DNA of 64,000 bases from Nigerium massiliense (GCF_000826085.1 NZ_CCYM01000003.1:1077741-1141740), one strand, 5' to 3'; positions 25,432-34,036 are shown, counted from the stretch's first letter. Made by a program: numbers and translations. Notes: generated by a model not told the origin, from the letters alone.

Positions 25432-26921
25432 TGAAACGCCACCTCCGCTGGATCGTCCCGCTCCTCGTCGTCGCGCTCATCGCCGGCGGGATCGCCTTCG
25501 CCGTCACCCGCCCGGGACCGGCCGCCTACACGGTCGCCACCGCCGAGCGCGGCACGATCGAGCAGGACTTCCGCACCAGCGGCACCGTCAGCCGCCCCAA
25601 CGCGTCGAAGCAGACGTTCGACACCCCCGCCACCGTGACCAGCGTGGCCGTCAAGGTCGGCGACAAGGTGGCTTCCGGGCAGACCCTGGCGACCACCGAC
25701 TCCTCCCAGCAGCGCACGCAGCTGCTGCAAGCCCAGGCCACGCTCGCGCAGGCCCAGGCCGCCCTCGACGCCGACGAGACCGCCAAGTCGGCCGCCGACA
25801 AGGCGTCGTCGGCCCCGGCGTCCCCCGCCGCCGCGCCACCGGCCCGGGCGACGGCGCCGCCCAGCGCCCCTGCCGCTCCCTCCGGCCCCCGCACGGTCAC
25901 CGTCACCGCGACCGTGACGGTGCCCGCGAGCCCGGCGTCCGCGGCGGCCAGCCAGGCCGCCCGCGCGGTCGCGCAGGTGCAGGCCTGCAACAGCGCCGTC
26001 CAGCGGCTCTCCCGCGACCAGATCGCGGCCGGGCGGGCGATCGCCACGGCGTCCGCGCAGTTCGCCGCGGCCAACCGCGCCGCCGCCGCCCGCCTGCAGC
26101 AGGCGCAGTCGCAGATGGCGAAGGCCACCCAGGAGGCCGCCCGCCAGGCCATCGCGCAGGCCCGCGCCCAGCTCGCCGCGCAGGCGCAGCGGCAGCTGGG
26201 CGCCCAGATCACCGACGGCACCCTGGCCGCCGACCGCGCGCGGGTGGTGCAGGCCCGCCAGCAGGTGGACGCCGCCCAGCGCGCCGTCGCCGCGACGACC
26301 ATGCGCAGCCCGCTGGCCGGCACCGTGGGGGCGGTCGACCTGAGGGTCGGCGAGAGCTCCGCCGGCAGGTCGCTCACCGTCGTCGGCGCCGGCCAGGCCG
26401 AGGTGGACGTCCAGGTGCCGCTCAACGTCCGCAGCCTCGTGAGCTCCGGGCAGAGCGCGTCGGTCGGCCTCGTCGGCAGCGACCCGGCTCTGACCGGCAA
26501 GGTGACCTCGGTCACGGTGCTGCCGGCCTCGTCGTCGGGGTCCCCCAGCTACACCGCCACGATCGCCGCCGCCGACCCCGACGGCCTGCTGAAGGCGGGC
26601 AGCAAGGCGGAGGTGCGGCTTGCGCTGCGGACGGTGCGCGACGTCGTGACCGTCCCGCTGTCGGCGGTCACCAAGACGACGGACACCGCCGGCACCGTGC
26701 AGGTCGTGGCGGCCGCGGACGCCACCACCGCCGAGACCGTCGAGGTCACCACGGGCGCCACGGGCGGCGGCCGCATCGAGATCTCGTCCGGGCTCGAGCC
26801 CGGCCGCGTCGTCGTGCTGGCCGACCGGCGCCTGCCCGTCCCCGGCGGCATGGCGCAGTACCAGAACGCCCGGCGCGGCGGCACCGGCGATGCCTCCCCG
26901 ACCCCCACCCCGTCGAGGTAG
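25431..26921 (+). CDS. Second efflux adaptor (HlyD/RND adaptor-like) with long Ala/Gln coiled coil
   Basis: A 496-residue membrane-fusion protein with an N-terminal anchor (about 5-25), a lipoyl half (SGTVSRPNASKQTFDTPATV) and a long coiled coil. That coiled coil is rich in Ala/Gln and interrupted by a Pro/Ala/Thr spacer around residues 125-170. The second lipoyl half is MRSPLAGTVGAVDLRVGESS, followed by a beta-barrel. ATG 25431 overlaps the permease stop by one base and has GGAG upstream; a GTG one codon earlier is possible. Two adaptors bracketing one ATPase/permease pair is unusual. It could serve a different partner, or both could form a mixed ring. Confidence 0.85.
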   Translation: MKRHLRWIVPLLVVALIAGGIAFAVTRPGPAAYTVATAERGTIEQDFRTSGTVSRPNASKQTFDTPATVTSVAVKVGDKVASGQTLATTDSSQQRTQLLQAQATLAQAQAALDADETAKSAADKASSAPASPAAAPPARATAPPSAPAAPSGPRTVTVTATVTVPASPASAAASQAARAVAQVQACNSAVQRLSRDQIAAGRAIATASAQFAAANRAAAARLQQAQSQMAKATQEAARQAIAQARAQLAAQAQRQLGAQITDGTLAADRARVVQARQQVDAAQRAVAATTMRSPLAGTVGAVDLRVGESSAGRSLTVVGAGQAEVDVQVPLNVRSLVSSGQSASVGLVGSDPALTGKVTSVTVLPASSSGSPSYTATIAAADPDGLLKAGSKAEVRLALRTVRDVVTVPLSAVTKTTDTAGTVQVVAAADATTAETVEVTTGATGGGRIEISSGLEPGRVVVLADRRLPVPGGMAQYQNARRGGTGDASPTPTPSR

Positions 26922-26926
26922 CCGCG

Positions 26927-27466
26927 GTGCCCCGTAAGCAGACCGGAATCCGGGAGCGCCTCGCCGCCCAGCTGGACGCCCTGCGCCCCTGGCGCGAGGG
27001 ACTCGACCAGGCGATCGCGGACTCCGAACGGCACGCGCTGGTGGACCTCGAGGGCCGACGGGCGCAGCTGTCCGGCCTGTCCGGAGACGACGCGCTGTTG
27101 CTGGCCGAGCTCGGGCTGATGAGCGGGCTGGCCGCCCTGGCGGCGCGTCACCCGGACGCCGGCGTCCCGCTGCAGCGCGCGACCCTGGCCGGCGCGGTGC
27201 GGACGTCCCTGACGCGGTTGGAGGCGCGGCACCCCGGACACCTCGTCGAGGTGCGGGTGCCGCCGTACGGCGCGGTCCAGATCGGCGTGCCCGGCGTCGA
27301 CAGCGTGCACCGCCGCGGCACCCCGCCCAACGTCGTCGAGACCGATCCGGCCACGTGGCTGCGGCTGGCCGACGGCGACCTCGGCTGGGCGGACGCCCTC
27401 GCCGCGCACCGCGTCTCAGCGAGCGGGGCGCACGCGCAGCTCGACGACGTTCTGCCGCTCCGCTGA
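26927..27466 (+). CDS. Sterol-carrier-family (SCP2-like) domain protein
   Basis: A 179-residue soluble protein matching the actinobacterial SCP-like conserved family. The clearest part is the C-terminus: PPYGAVQIG, TPPNVVETDPATWLRLADGDLGWADAL and SGAHAQLDDVLPL, which recalls the bacterial sterol-carrier fold; the N-terminal 90 residues are helical. The function is not established; lipid or small-molecule binding is the family guess. The GTG start at 26927 follows the adaptor stop by five bases, so it belongs to the same transcript. Its 3' end overlaps the convergent acetyltransferase gene by 51 bases. Confidence 0.7.
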   Translation: MPRKQTGIRERLAAQLDALRPWREGLDQAIADSERHALVDLEGRRAQLSGLSGDDALLLAELGLMSGLAALAARHPDAGVPLQRATLAGAVRTSLTRLEARHPGHLVEVRVPPYGAVQIGVPGVDSVHRRGTPPNVVETDPATWLRLADGDLGWADALAAHRVSASGAHAQLDDVLPLR

Positions 27467-28006
27467 GGCGGCGTCCGCGCCGCACAGAAGGCCCGCGCCG
27501 CCGCTGAACATGACACCGGGGACGTGGAAGTCGCGGCTGATCTCGGAGAAACCCAGCTCGCGGTGCAGGTCGAGCGACGCCCGGTTGTTCTCGTTGACGA
27601 GGTAGTAGACGGTTTCGTCCCGTTCCCACACCCACGCGCAGCGCGCACGCGTCAGCGCCCGGCCGATGCCGCGGCGGCGCAGCTGCGGCGCCACGACGAC
27701 ACCGCCCAGATACCAGCCGTCGGGCGCCCCGTGGCCACCGTCCCCCTCGGGCGTCAGGTGCGCGACCTTGCCGAAGCCGACCACGGCGCCGTCCACCTCG
27801 GCGACGAACAGGGCCACCCGGCCCTCGCAGGCCCGCGACAGCCGTTCGGCCCAGGCCTGCGGGTCGCCGCCCTCGCGCTGAGCGCACAAGGACCCGCAGA
27901 TCGCCAGGTCGGCGTCCACGCCCGGGCGCACGACGAGACCGGGCAGCGGCTCCCCGTGCGTCTGCGGCGAATAGTCGGCGAAGTAGAAGCTCACAGTGCC
28001 CGCCAC
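27416..28006 (-). CDS. GNAT-family N-acetyltransferase
   Basis: A 196-residue protein with one GNAT fold. The acetyl-CoA loop reads GGVVVAPQLRRRGIGRALT (about 110-128), with the R-R-x-G-x-G signature, and YYLVNENNRASLDLHRELGF is the classical last motif. The N-terminus before residue 25 and the C-terminal tail (about 165-196) are extra. The acceptor could be an amine, an antibiotic or a protein N-terminus; nothing near it decides this. The stop lies within the convergent SCP-like gene, so one or other 3' end may be longer than needed. Confidence 0.85.
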   Translation of the reverse strand: MAGTVSFYFADYSPQTHGEPLPGLVVRPGVDADLAICGSLCAQREGGDPQAWAERLSRACEGRVALFVAEVDGAVVGFGKVAHLTPEGDGGHGAPDGWYLGGVVVAPQLRRRGIGRALTRARCAWVWERDETVYYLVNENNRASLDLHRELGFSEISRDFHVPGVMFSGGAGLLCGADAASAERQNVVELRVRPAR

Positions 28007-28091
28007 CTTGTCACAAGGGGGCGGGTGCCACGCCCGCGTCCCAAACTGGAGGCCCGGCGCGATCCCTCACGGGCCGCTCGGGCGCCGCGCC

Positions 28092-29429
28092 TCAGAGCGA
28101 GGGCAGCAGCTTGGTCAGCTCCAGCTGGGTGACCTCGCGCATGTACTCGTCGTACTCGGCGCGCTTGTTACGCAGGACGAAGTCGTACACGTGCTCGCCC
28201 AGGGTCTCGGCGACGAGCTCGGACGACTCCATCGCCCGCACCGCCTGCTCGAGGGTGCGCGGCAGGCGCTTGATGCCGAGGGCTTGACGCTCGCGGTCGG
28301 TCAGCGTCCACACGTTGTCCTCGGCGGGCTCGGGCAGCGGGAGTTCGTTCTCGATGCCGTCCAGCCCGGCGTTGAGGATCAGCGCAAACGCCAGGTAGGG
28401 GTTCGCCGCGCTGTCGATGGAGCGCAACTCGATGCGGGCCGAGGACGACTTGTTGGGCTTGGTCATCGGCACCCGCACCATCGCGGAGCGGTTGTTCTGC
28501 CCCCAGCAGACATAGGACGGCGCCTCGCCGCCCCCGGCCAGCCGCTTGTAGCTGTTCACGAACTGGTTGGTGACGGCGCTGATCTCGGCGGCGTGGTGCA
28601 GAAGGCCGGCGATGAAGTGGCGTCCCGTCTTCGACAGGTTGAACTCGGCCGACCCGTCGTGGAAGGCGTTGCGCTCCCCCTCGAACAGCGAAACGTGGGT
28701 GTGCATGCCCGAGCCGGGGTGCTGCGTGAGCGGCTTCGGCATGAAGGACGCGAAGAGGTCCTGCAGCGCCGCGACCTCCTTGATCACCACCCGGAAGGTC
28801 ATGATGTTGTCGGCCATGGTCAGCGCGTCCGCGTAGCGCAGGTCGATCTCCTGCTGGCCGGGGCCGCCCTCGTGGTGGCTGAACTCCACTGAGATGCCCA
28901 TCTGCTCGAGCATCGTGATCGCCTTGCGGCGGAAGTCGGTCCCGGCGCTGGTCGTCGTGTGGTCGAAGTAGCCGCTGGAGTCCACGGGCTCCGGCACCTG
29001 GCCCGGGACGATCGGCGGCTTGAACAGGTAGAACTCGATCTCGGGGTGGGTGTAGAAGGTGAAGCCCATCTTGGCGGCCTTCTCCAGGGCGCGCTTGAGC
29101 ACGTAGCGCGGGTCGGAGAAGGACGGCGAGCCGTCCGGCAGCCGGATATCGCAGAACATGCGGGCGGTGCCCTGGGTCGTCCCGCGCCAGGGCAGCGACT
29201 GGAACGTCCCGGGGTCGGGGTGCGCGACCATGTCGGACTCGTAGACGCGAGCGAAGCCCTGGATCGCCGATCCGTCGAAGCCGATGCCCTCGTTGAAGGC
29301 GCCCTCCAGCTCGGCCGGCGCGATCGCCACGGACTTCAGGTAGCCCAGGACGTCGGTGAACCACAGCCGGACGAAGCGGATGTCGCGCTCCTCCATCGAA
29401 CGCAGGACGAACTCGGTCTGCTTATCCAT
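28092..29429 (-). CDS. glnA2: Glutamine synthetase type I, second copy without adenylylation tyrosine
   Basis: A 445-residue glutamine synthetase close to mycobacterial GlnA2. It keeps the grasp domain GFDGSAIQGFARVYESDM, the active-site acids in THPEIEFYLF, the ATP-binding GSGMHTHVSLF and NRSAMVRVP. The segment that would hold the adenylylated tyrosine reads DNVWTLTDRERQAL, so GlnE cannot control it in the usual way. It also lacks the 25-residue loop seen in adenylylated enzymes and is about 30 residues shorter than the first copy. Two GlnR-like half sites lie just upstream. It may act in glutamate/glutamine supply under other conditions, or on related substrates. Confidence 0.93.
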   Translation of the reverse strand: MDKQTEFVLRSMEERDIRFVRLWFTDVLGYLKSVAIAPAELEGAFNEGIGFDGSAIQGFARVYESDMVAHPDPGTFQSLPWRGTTQGTARMFCDIRLPDGSPSFSDPRYVLKRALEKAAKMGFTFYTHPEIEFYLFKPPIVPGQVPEPVDSSGYFDHTTTSAGTDFRRKAITMLEQMGISVEFSHHEGGPGQQEIDLRYADALTMADNIMTFRVVIKEVAALQDLFASFMPKPLTQHPGSGMHTHVSLFEGERNAFHDGSAEFNLSKTGRHFIAGLLHHAAEISAVTNQFVNSYKRLAGGGEAPSYVCWGQNNRSAMVRVPMTKPNKSSSARIELRSIDSAANPYLAFALILNAGLDGIENELPLPEPAEDNVWTLTDRERQALGIKRLPRTLEQAVRAMESSELVAETLGEHVYDFVLRNKRAEYDEYMREVTQLELTKLLPSL

Positions 29430-29452
29430 GCCGACAGTCTGCCGCGCGCCGT

Positions 29453-29468
29453 GTTACGTGGGGGTTAC
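29453..29468 (-). promoter_or_regulatory. Two GlnR-like half sites upstream of glnA2
   Basis: On the minus strand GTAAC, six bases, GTAAC sit 11 bp apart, ending 24 bases before the glnA2 start. Spacing and sequence match the gTnAC half of the GlnR box in front of glnA, although the second half site is not GaAAC and no further pair follows. Confidence 0.5.
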
Positions 29469-29483
29469 AGACGGACGGGAGCA

Positions 29484-31196
29484 CTACGCCCGGCCCGCCG
29501 CGTCCTTCGCCGCGATGTAGCCGAAGACCAGCCCCTGCCCAATCGTCGCTCCCGCGCCGGGGTAACAGGTCCCGAACGCGTTCGCGGCCGTGTTGCCGAT
29601 CGCGTACAGGCCGTCGATCACCGAGCCGTCCTCGCGGTGCACTCGCGCCCGCTCGTCGGCGACCAGTCCGCCGCAGGTGCCGAGGTCGGAGTTCACCATC
29701 CGCACCGCGTAGAGCTTCCCCGACAAGGGGCGCAGGTTCGGGTTCGGGGTCACGGTCGGGTCGCCGTAGTAGTTGTCGTACCTCGACGCCCCACGGTTGA
29801 AGTCGCGGTCGTAGCCGGTCGACGCCATCTCGTTGAACCGCGTCAGCTGCTCGCCGAAGGCGTCCGCCGGCACGCCCATCTTGGCGGCCAACTCGGCCGG
29901 GGTCGGGGCGTCCAACGGCGATGCCGTTGCTGTACCAGGCCTTCGGCAGCGGCATGCGCGGCATGCTGATGGTGCCGAACACGTACGAGTTCTGGTACTC
30001 CTGGTCGAACACGATCCACATGTCGCCGATCGGGTCGCCCTCGTTCTCGCGCTTCAGCCACTGCTGGCCGAAGGTCATGTAGTCGATCGACTCGTTGATG
30101 AACCGGCGCCCGTCGGCACCCACGATGAACGAGCCGGGGAGCGATCGCTCCGCCAGCATCACGGTCGGCTTCTGACCAGGGAGAGGCGCGATCGACGGGA
30201 ACCACCACGCCTGGTCGAGCAGGTCGGTCGCCGCGCCCACGGCCGTCCCCGCATCGATCGCGCCGCCGACGTTGCCGGGCGAGCCGTGCGTCCACTCCTC
30301 GAGCGCGTCGGACTGCCACTGATGACGCTTGGCCATGTTGTGATCGAAGCCGCCCGCCGCGAGGACGACGCCCCGGCGCGCGGTGATCCGCGCCTCTTCG
30401 CCCCGCTGCCGGACGACGGCGCCGGTCACGCGTCCGTCCTCGACCTCCAGACGCACGAGGTCCGTGTTGAGCCAGTAGGGAATGCCCGCGTTCAGGACGC
30501 CGGCGAACAGCCCCGCCGCCAAGGCCTGCCCGCCCGCGAGGTACTCCCTACCGAGGGCCATGCCGCCGATGCCCTGGATCACGCGCTGCATCACCCTGGG
30601 GATGCCCTTCCCCGGCACCTTCGCCATGAGGTTCATCCAGCGGTAGTCGGGCGACGTGATCGGCATGGGCACCGGCGCCGCCAGGTCGGTCGGACGCAAC
30701 TCATAGCGGTGCTCGCCCAGCGCACCCTTGGCGTCGAAGGGCTTCGCCTCGCACGAGCGCCCGGACGCCGAGCCGCCCGGCTCCTCCGGGTGGTAGTCGG
30801 CGTAGCCGTAGTCGTGCTGGAAGCGCAGGGGCGTCAGGCGGCGCATCATCTCGACGGTCTCGGCGCCGTGCTCGACGTACGCGCGGCGCCGCTCGACGGG
30901 CGCCGAATCGCCGACGACGGCGTCCAGGTACGCGTTGCCGAGCTCGGCACTGTCGTAGACGCCGTTGTCGGCCAGGATGGAGTTCGCCGGAATCCAGAAG
31001 GCACGCCCGACAACGCCGTCGATCCGCCGACGTACTCCGTGGACTCGATGATCAGGACGTCGAGCCCGGCCTCGTGCCCGGTCAGCGCGGCGGCCAAGCC
31101 GGTCCCTGACCCCACGACCAGCAGGTCGACGGTCGTGTCGAGAACCCGCCGCTCCTGGTTTCCAGCGGCCTCCGTGGGCGAGGTGGCCTCGCCCAT
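29484..31196 (-). pseudogene. FAD-dependent fumarate-reductase/3-ketosteroid-dehydrogenase-like flavoprotein, two frameshifts
   Basis: Three minus-strand frames together encode one flavoprotein of about 570 residues, normal for the 3-oxosteroid delta1-dehydrogenase group. The first frame (ATG 31196) gives the FAD loop VVGSGTGLAAAL and ESTEYVGGSTALSG. Adding one G near 31003-31009 continues perfectly into GAFWIPANSILADNG in the next frame. That frame carries GREYLAGGQALAAGL and RGVVLAAGGFDHN. It breaks again near 29915-29922, where the next frame resumes at DAPTPAELAAKMG and ends with TCGGL, AIGNTAANAF and GATIGQGLVFGY. No product would be complete. Either a recent pseudogene or two assembly indels; everything else is intact. 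Confidence 0.85.
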
Positions 31197-31292
31197 GGTT
31201 CCTCCCTGAACTCAGTGTCGCTCCGAGACTAGGCACATCGGTCCCGACGTGCGGGTGTTATCGCCAGATTGCACCAGCGGACGCCGCAGCCC

Positions 31293-31363
31293 CCCTTGCC
31301 GGGGACAAGGGTCCGTGACAAGGTGTGATTCGGATAGAGACACCCTCATCCGACACCTTTCAC
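31293..31363 (+). promoter_or_regulatory. Inverted repeats in the leader of the serine hydrolase gene
   Basis: CCCTTG/CAAGGG (31293-31298 with 31306-31311) is followed by GTGACAAGGTGT (31315-31326) and ACACCTTTCAC (31353-31363), complementary except for one bulged base. They lie 36-106 bp before the start codon at 31399. Operator or leader structure is possible; no consensus was recognised. Confidence 0.35.
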
Positions 31364-31398
31364 GGCAACGCCGCCGACCCCCTCCGAAAGGATCCCTC

Positions 31399-33147
31399 AT
31401 GACCATGGTGCAGCGCCTCACCGCGTTCGCCTCCGCCGTCGTCCTCAGCCTGAGCGCGCTCGCGGGCGTCCCGGCCGACGCCGCCGGCGTCCGGGGCAGG
31501 TTCGATCAGCCCCAGCAGGGCTTCATGCCCGCCACGACCCGCTTGCGCGAGGGCACGCCCGCGCGCGCCAAGCTGGACCCCGCCCCCATCGAGGCGGCGC
31601 TCGCCCAGATCGAGGCCGTCCAAGAACCCAGCGGCAGCACGCGCCCGCTGCAGGCCGGTTCGGTCGTGCTGATGGCGCACGACGGCATCATCGCCAAGCG
31701 CCGGGCGTCCGGCTACGCGGTGCGCTACGCCGACGGGTCCGGCACCGAACTGCCCCCCGCCCAGCGCGTCGCGATGCGTCCCGACACGATCTTCGACATG
31801 GCGTCGGTGTCGAAGCTGTTCACGTCGATCGCGGTCGTCCAGCTGCTCGAGGAGCGCAAGATCGAGCTCGAGGCGCCCGTCGCCCGCTACCTGCCCGAGT
31901 TCGGGAACAACGGCAAGCAGGCGATCACGGTGCGCCAGCTGCTGACGCACACGTCCGGGCTCGTCTCGTGGCTGCCGCTCTACTCCCAGTACCCCGACAA
32001 GGCCAGCCGCATCAAGGCCGTCATGGACACCACGCCCACCTCCGCCCCGGGCACGACGTACCTGTACAGCGACCTCAACCTGATCACCCTCGGGGTCCTG
32101 GTCGAGAAGCTGCGTGGACGCCCCCTCGACCGGGTCGTGGAGCAGCGCATCGCGCGTCCACTTGGCATGACCGACACCGGATACAACCCGCGTCCCGACA
32201 AGCTGTACCGGGTCGCGGCGACGGAGTACGCGCCGGTCAACCCGGGCGAGGCGCCGCAGATCATCCGCGGGCTCGTGCACGACGAGAACGCCCGCTCGCT
32301 GGGCGGCGTGGCCGGGCACGCCGGCGTCTTCTCCACGGCGGAGGACATGGCCGTCCTGTCGCAGACCTTGCTCAACGGCGGCGCGTACGCCGGCAAGCGG
32401 ATCCTGAAGCCGGCCAGCGTCGAGTTGATGATCACGAACTTCAACAAGGCCTTTCCGGGCGACGCGCACGGCCTCGGCTTCGAACTCGACCAGCGCTGGT
32501 ACATGGCGGGTCTGTCGAGCCTGCGGACCGCCGGGCACACCGGTTTCACCGGCCCGTCGCTGGTGATCGACTTCGCGTCGCGCTCGATCGTCGTGGTGCT
32601 GGCCAACCGAGTGCACCCGTCGCGCAACTGGGGCTCCAACAACCCCGTCCGTCGCGCAGCCGCCCAAGGGCTGGCGCTCGCGTTGGCGGTCAAGCCGGCG
32701 AAGGGCCGCACGGCCTGGTTCACCGGCGTCGTGGACGGGACGACGTCCACCCTGACGACCGACGTGGACGCCGCGACGCCGGCGACCCTGACGTTCCAGA
32801 CCTTCGTGGACACCGACGAGAGCGACAAGCTGTTCCTGGAGCGGTCGGCCGACGACGGCAAGACGTGGACGGCGGTGCCCTTCGAACTGACCCTCAAGGG
32901 CGTCTCGACGGCGACCGACGGCTCCTACACGGCCTCCGGCCTGCGGCAGTGGCAGCGCGCGCGGGCCGTGCTCGCCGCCGGGCGGTACCAGCTGCGCTGG
33001 CGCGTCACGACCGACGCGATCTACCTCGGCCGCGGCGTCTACGTGGACGACATCCGCATCGCCGGCGCGAACGGGCGCCTGCTGCTGAACGGAGAGGGGC
33101 AGCCCGAGCGCCTCGTCGCCGACGGCTGGACGGCCGCCACCCGCTGA
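31399..33147 (+). CDS. Secreted serine hydrolase of the beta-lactamase/penicillin-binding (class C-like) family
   Basis: A 582-residue exported protein with a signal peptide in residues 1-29 (ending ADAAG). The hydrolase domain (about 55-430) has the S-x-x-K motif as MASVSKLF, with nucleophile Ser136 and Lys139. A Tyr-Ser-Asp motif in TYLYSDLNLIT and HTGFTG near the end replace the K-S/T-G triad. Such proteins are esterases, D-amino-acid peptidases or PBP4-like, and seldom true beta-lactamases. The last 150 residues look like a separate beta-rich domain (about 440-582). ATG 31399 has GAAAGGA upstream. A strong terminator follows. Confidence 0.87.
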   Translation: MTMVQRLTAFASAVVLSLSALAGVPADAAGVRGRFDQPQQGFMPATTRLREGTPARAKLDPAPIEAALAQIEAVQEPSGSTRPLQAGSVVLMAHDGIIAKRRASGYAVRYADGSGTELPPAQRVAMRPDTIFDMASVSKLFTSIAVVQLLEERKIELEAPVARYLPEFGNNGKQAITVRQLLTHTSGLVSWLPLYSQYPDKASRIKAVMDTTPTSAPGTTYLYSDLNLITLGVLVEKLRGRPLDRVVEQRIARPLGMTDTGYNPRPDKLYRVAATEYAPVNPGEAPQIIRGLVHDENARSLGGVAGHAGVFSTAEDMAVLSQTLLNGGAYAGKRILKPASVELMITNFNKAFPGDAHGLGFELDQRWYMAGLSSLRTAGHTGFTGPSLVIDFASRSIVVVLANRVHPSRNWGSNNPVRRAAAQGLALALAVKPAKGRTAWFTGVVDGTTSTLTTDVDAATPATLTFQTFVDTDESDKLFLERSADDGKTWTAVPFELTLKGVSTATDGSYTASGLRQWQRARAVLAAGRYQLRWRVTTDAIYLGRGVYVDDIRIAGANGRLLLNGEGQPERLVADGWTAATR

Positions 33148-33167
33148 CCGACAGCGTCCCCACCGTC

Positions 33168-33200
33168 GAGCCGGGCGTCACCAGCGGTGACGCCCGGCTC
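33168..33200 (+). terminator. Hairpin terminator after the serine hydrolase gene
   Basis: GAGCCGGGCGTCACC (33168-33182), loop AGC, GGTGACGCCCGGCTC (33186-33200): 15 perfect pairs 20 bases past the stop, followed by TCTGGTG. Confidence 0.85.
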
Positions 33201-33272
33201 TCTGGTGCCAACGGTCCGAGCGCGATCCCCTCCCGCGGGTCAGCGCGTCGGCTGTGGAGGCGGCCCGGGAGG

Positions 33273-33345
33273 TGAAGCCAATCCCTTCGTTCTGGCGGAA
33301 TGAAGCTGATTGCTTCACTTTTGCTGAATGAAGACATATGCTTCA
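33273..33345 (+). promoter_or_regulatory. Three phased dyads (28-bp period) upstream of the SatD pair
   Basis: Three 17-bp dyads of form TGAAG-N7-CTTCA begin at 33273, 33301 and 33329, exactly 28 bp apart. The second (TGAAGCTGATTGCTTCA) has perfect six-base arms, the third five-base arms, and the first one differs at the last base. The 28-bp units also resemble each other outside the dyads (GGCGGAA and TGCTGAA ends). The stretch is AT-richer than its surroundings and ends about 60 bp before the SatD start, as expected of an operator array over a promoter. Confidence 0.75.
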
Positions 33346-33403
33346 GCCGAAACTGTCGGAGGCGTCCGGCAGAGTGGGCACCAGCGAGCGAGGGGAGGAC
33401 GGC

Positions 33404-34036
33404 GTGACGACCGTGGCCGCGCTGATCGGCGACCTCGTCGGGTCGCGGCGGGCAGGCGATCGCGCCCGCCTGCACGGGGCCCTCACCACCGCGCTCTCCC
33501 GCACCCGGCGCGAGGTCCCGGCCGTCCACCCGCTGGGCGTGACCGTGGGCGACGAGTTCCAGGGCGTCTACGCCACGCTGGGGGCCGCGCTGGAGGCGTC
33601 CTACCGCGTCCGGCTCGCGCTGGCCGGGCTCGGCGACGCGCGCTTCGGCATCGGGCTGGGGACGGTCACGGTGGTCGACGAGGCGTCCGGCATCCAGGAC
33701 GGGTCGGCCTGGTGGGCGGCGCGCGAGGCTGTCCAACGGGTCGAGGGACTCGCGGAGCAGCCCGCCCTGGCCGCCCTGCGCGTGCGCGTCGTGCCCGCCG
33801 CGGGCCTCCCCGATCCCGCGCCCGAGCTGGACGCCGCCCTGGCCACCCTCGACTTCCTCCTGCACCGCCTCGACGAGCGGTCCGCGCGCGTTCTGGCCGG
33901 GCTGCTCGGCGGGCGCACCCAGCGCGAGATCGCCGAGACCGAGGGCGTCTCGCCCTCGGCGGTGTCGCAGCGGGTGCGGCGCGACGGGCTCGAAATCGCG
34001 GCGGGGGCCATCCGCCGGCTGAGGGAGGCAGCATGA
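33404..34036 (+). CDS. SatD-family protein with C-terminal helix-turn-helix
   Basis: A 210-residue soluble protein. The N-terminus AALIGDLVGSRRAGDR and VHPLGVTVGDEFQGVYATL are the hallmarks of the SatD family, first named in Streptococcus mutans. The C-terminal 60 residues form a sigma-region-4-like helix-turn-helix (TQREIAETEGVSPSAVSQRVRRDG), so DNA binding is likely. The GTG start at 33404 is fixed by GGGGAGGA eight bases upstream. The stop overlaps the ATG of the next membrane gene (ATGA), implying coupled synthesis. It may bind the dyad array upstream and control its own operon. The family role (acid tolerance, nucleotide sensing?) is not settled. Confidence 0.75.
   Translation: MTTVAALIGDLVGSRRAGDRARLHGALTTALSRTRREVPAVHPLGVTVGDEFQGVYATLGAALEASYRVRLALAGLGDARFGIGLGTVTVVDEASGIQDGSAWWAAREAVQRVEGLAEQPALAALRVRVVPAAGLPDPAPELDAALATLDFLLHRLDERSARVLAGLLGGRTQREIAETEGVSPSAVSQRVRRDGLEIAAGAIRRLREAA

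Noticed and set aside
31399..33147. A true class C beta-lactamase resistance gene
   Set aside because: The SxxK motif is present but the terminal K-T-G triad is HTG and the protein has a large extra domain, as in esterase/peptidase relatives.
33273..33345. A short CRISPR-like array
   Set aside because: The period is only 28 bp with no room for spacers, and each unit contains an internal dyad; no cas gene is near. An operator array fits better.
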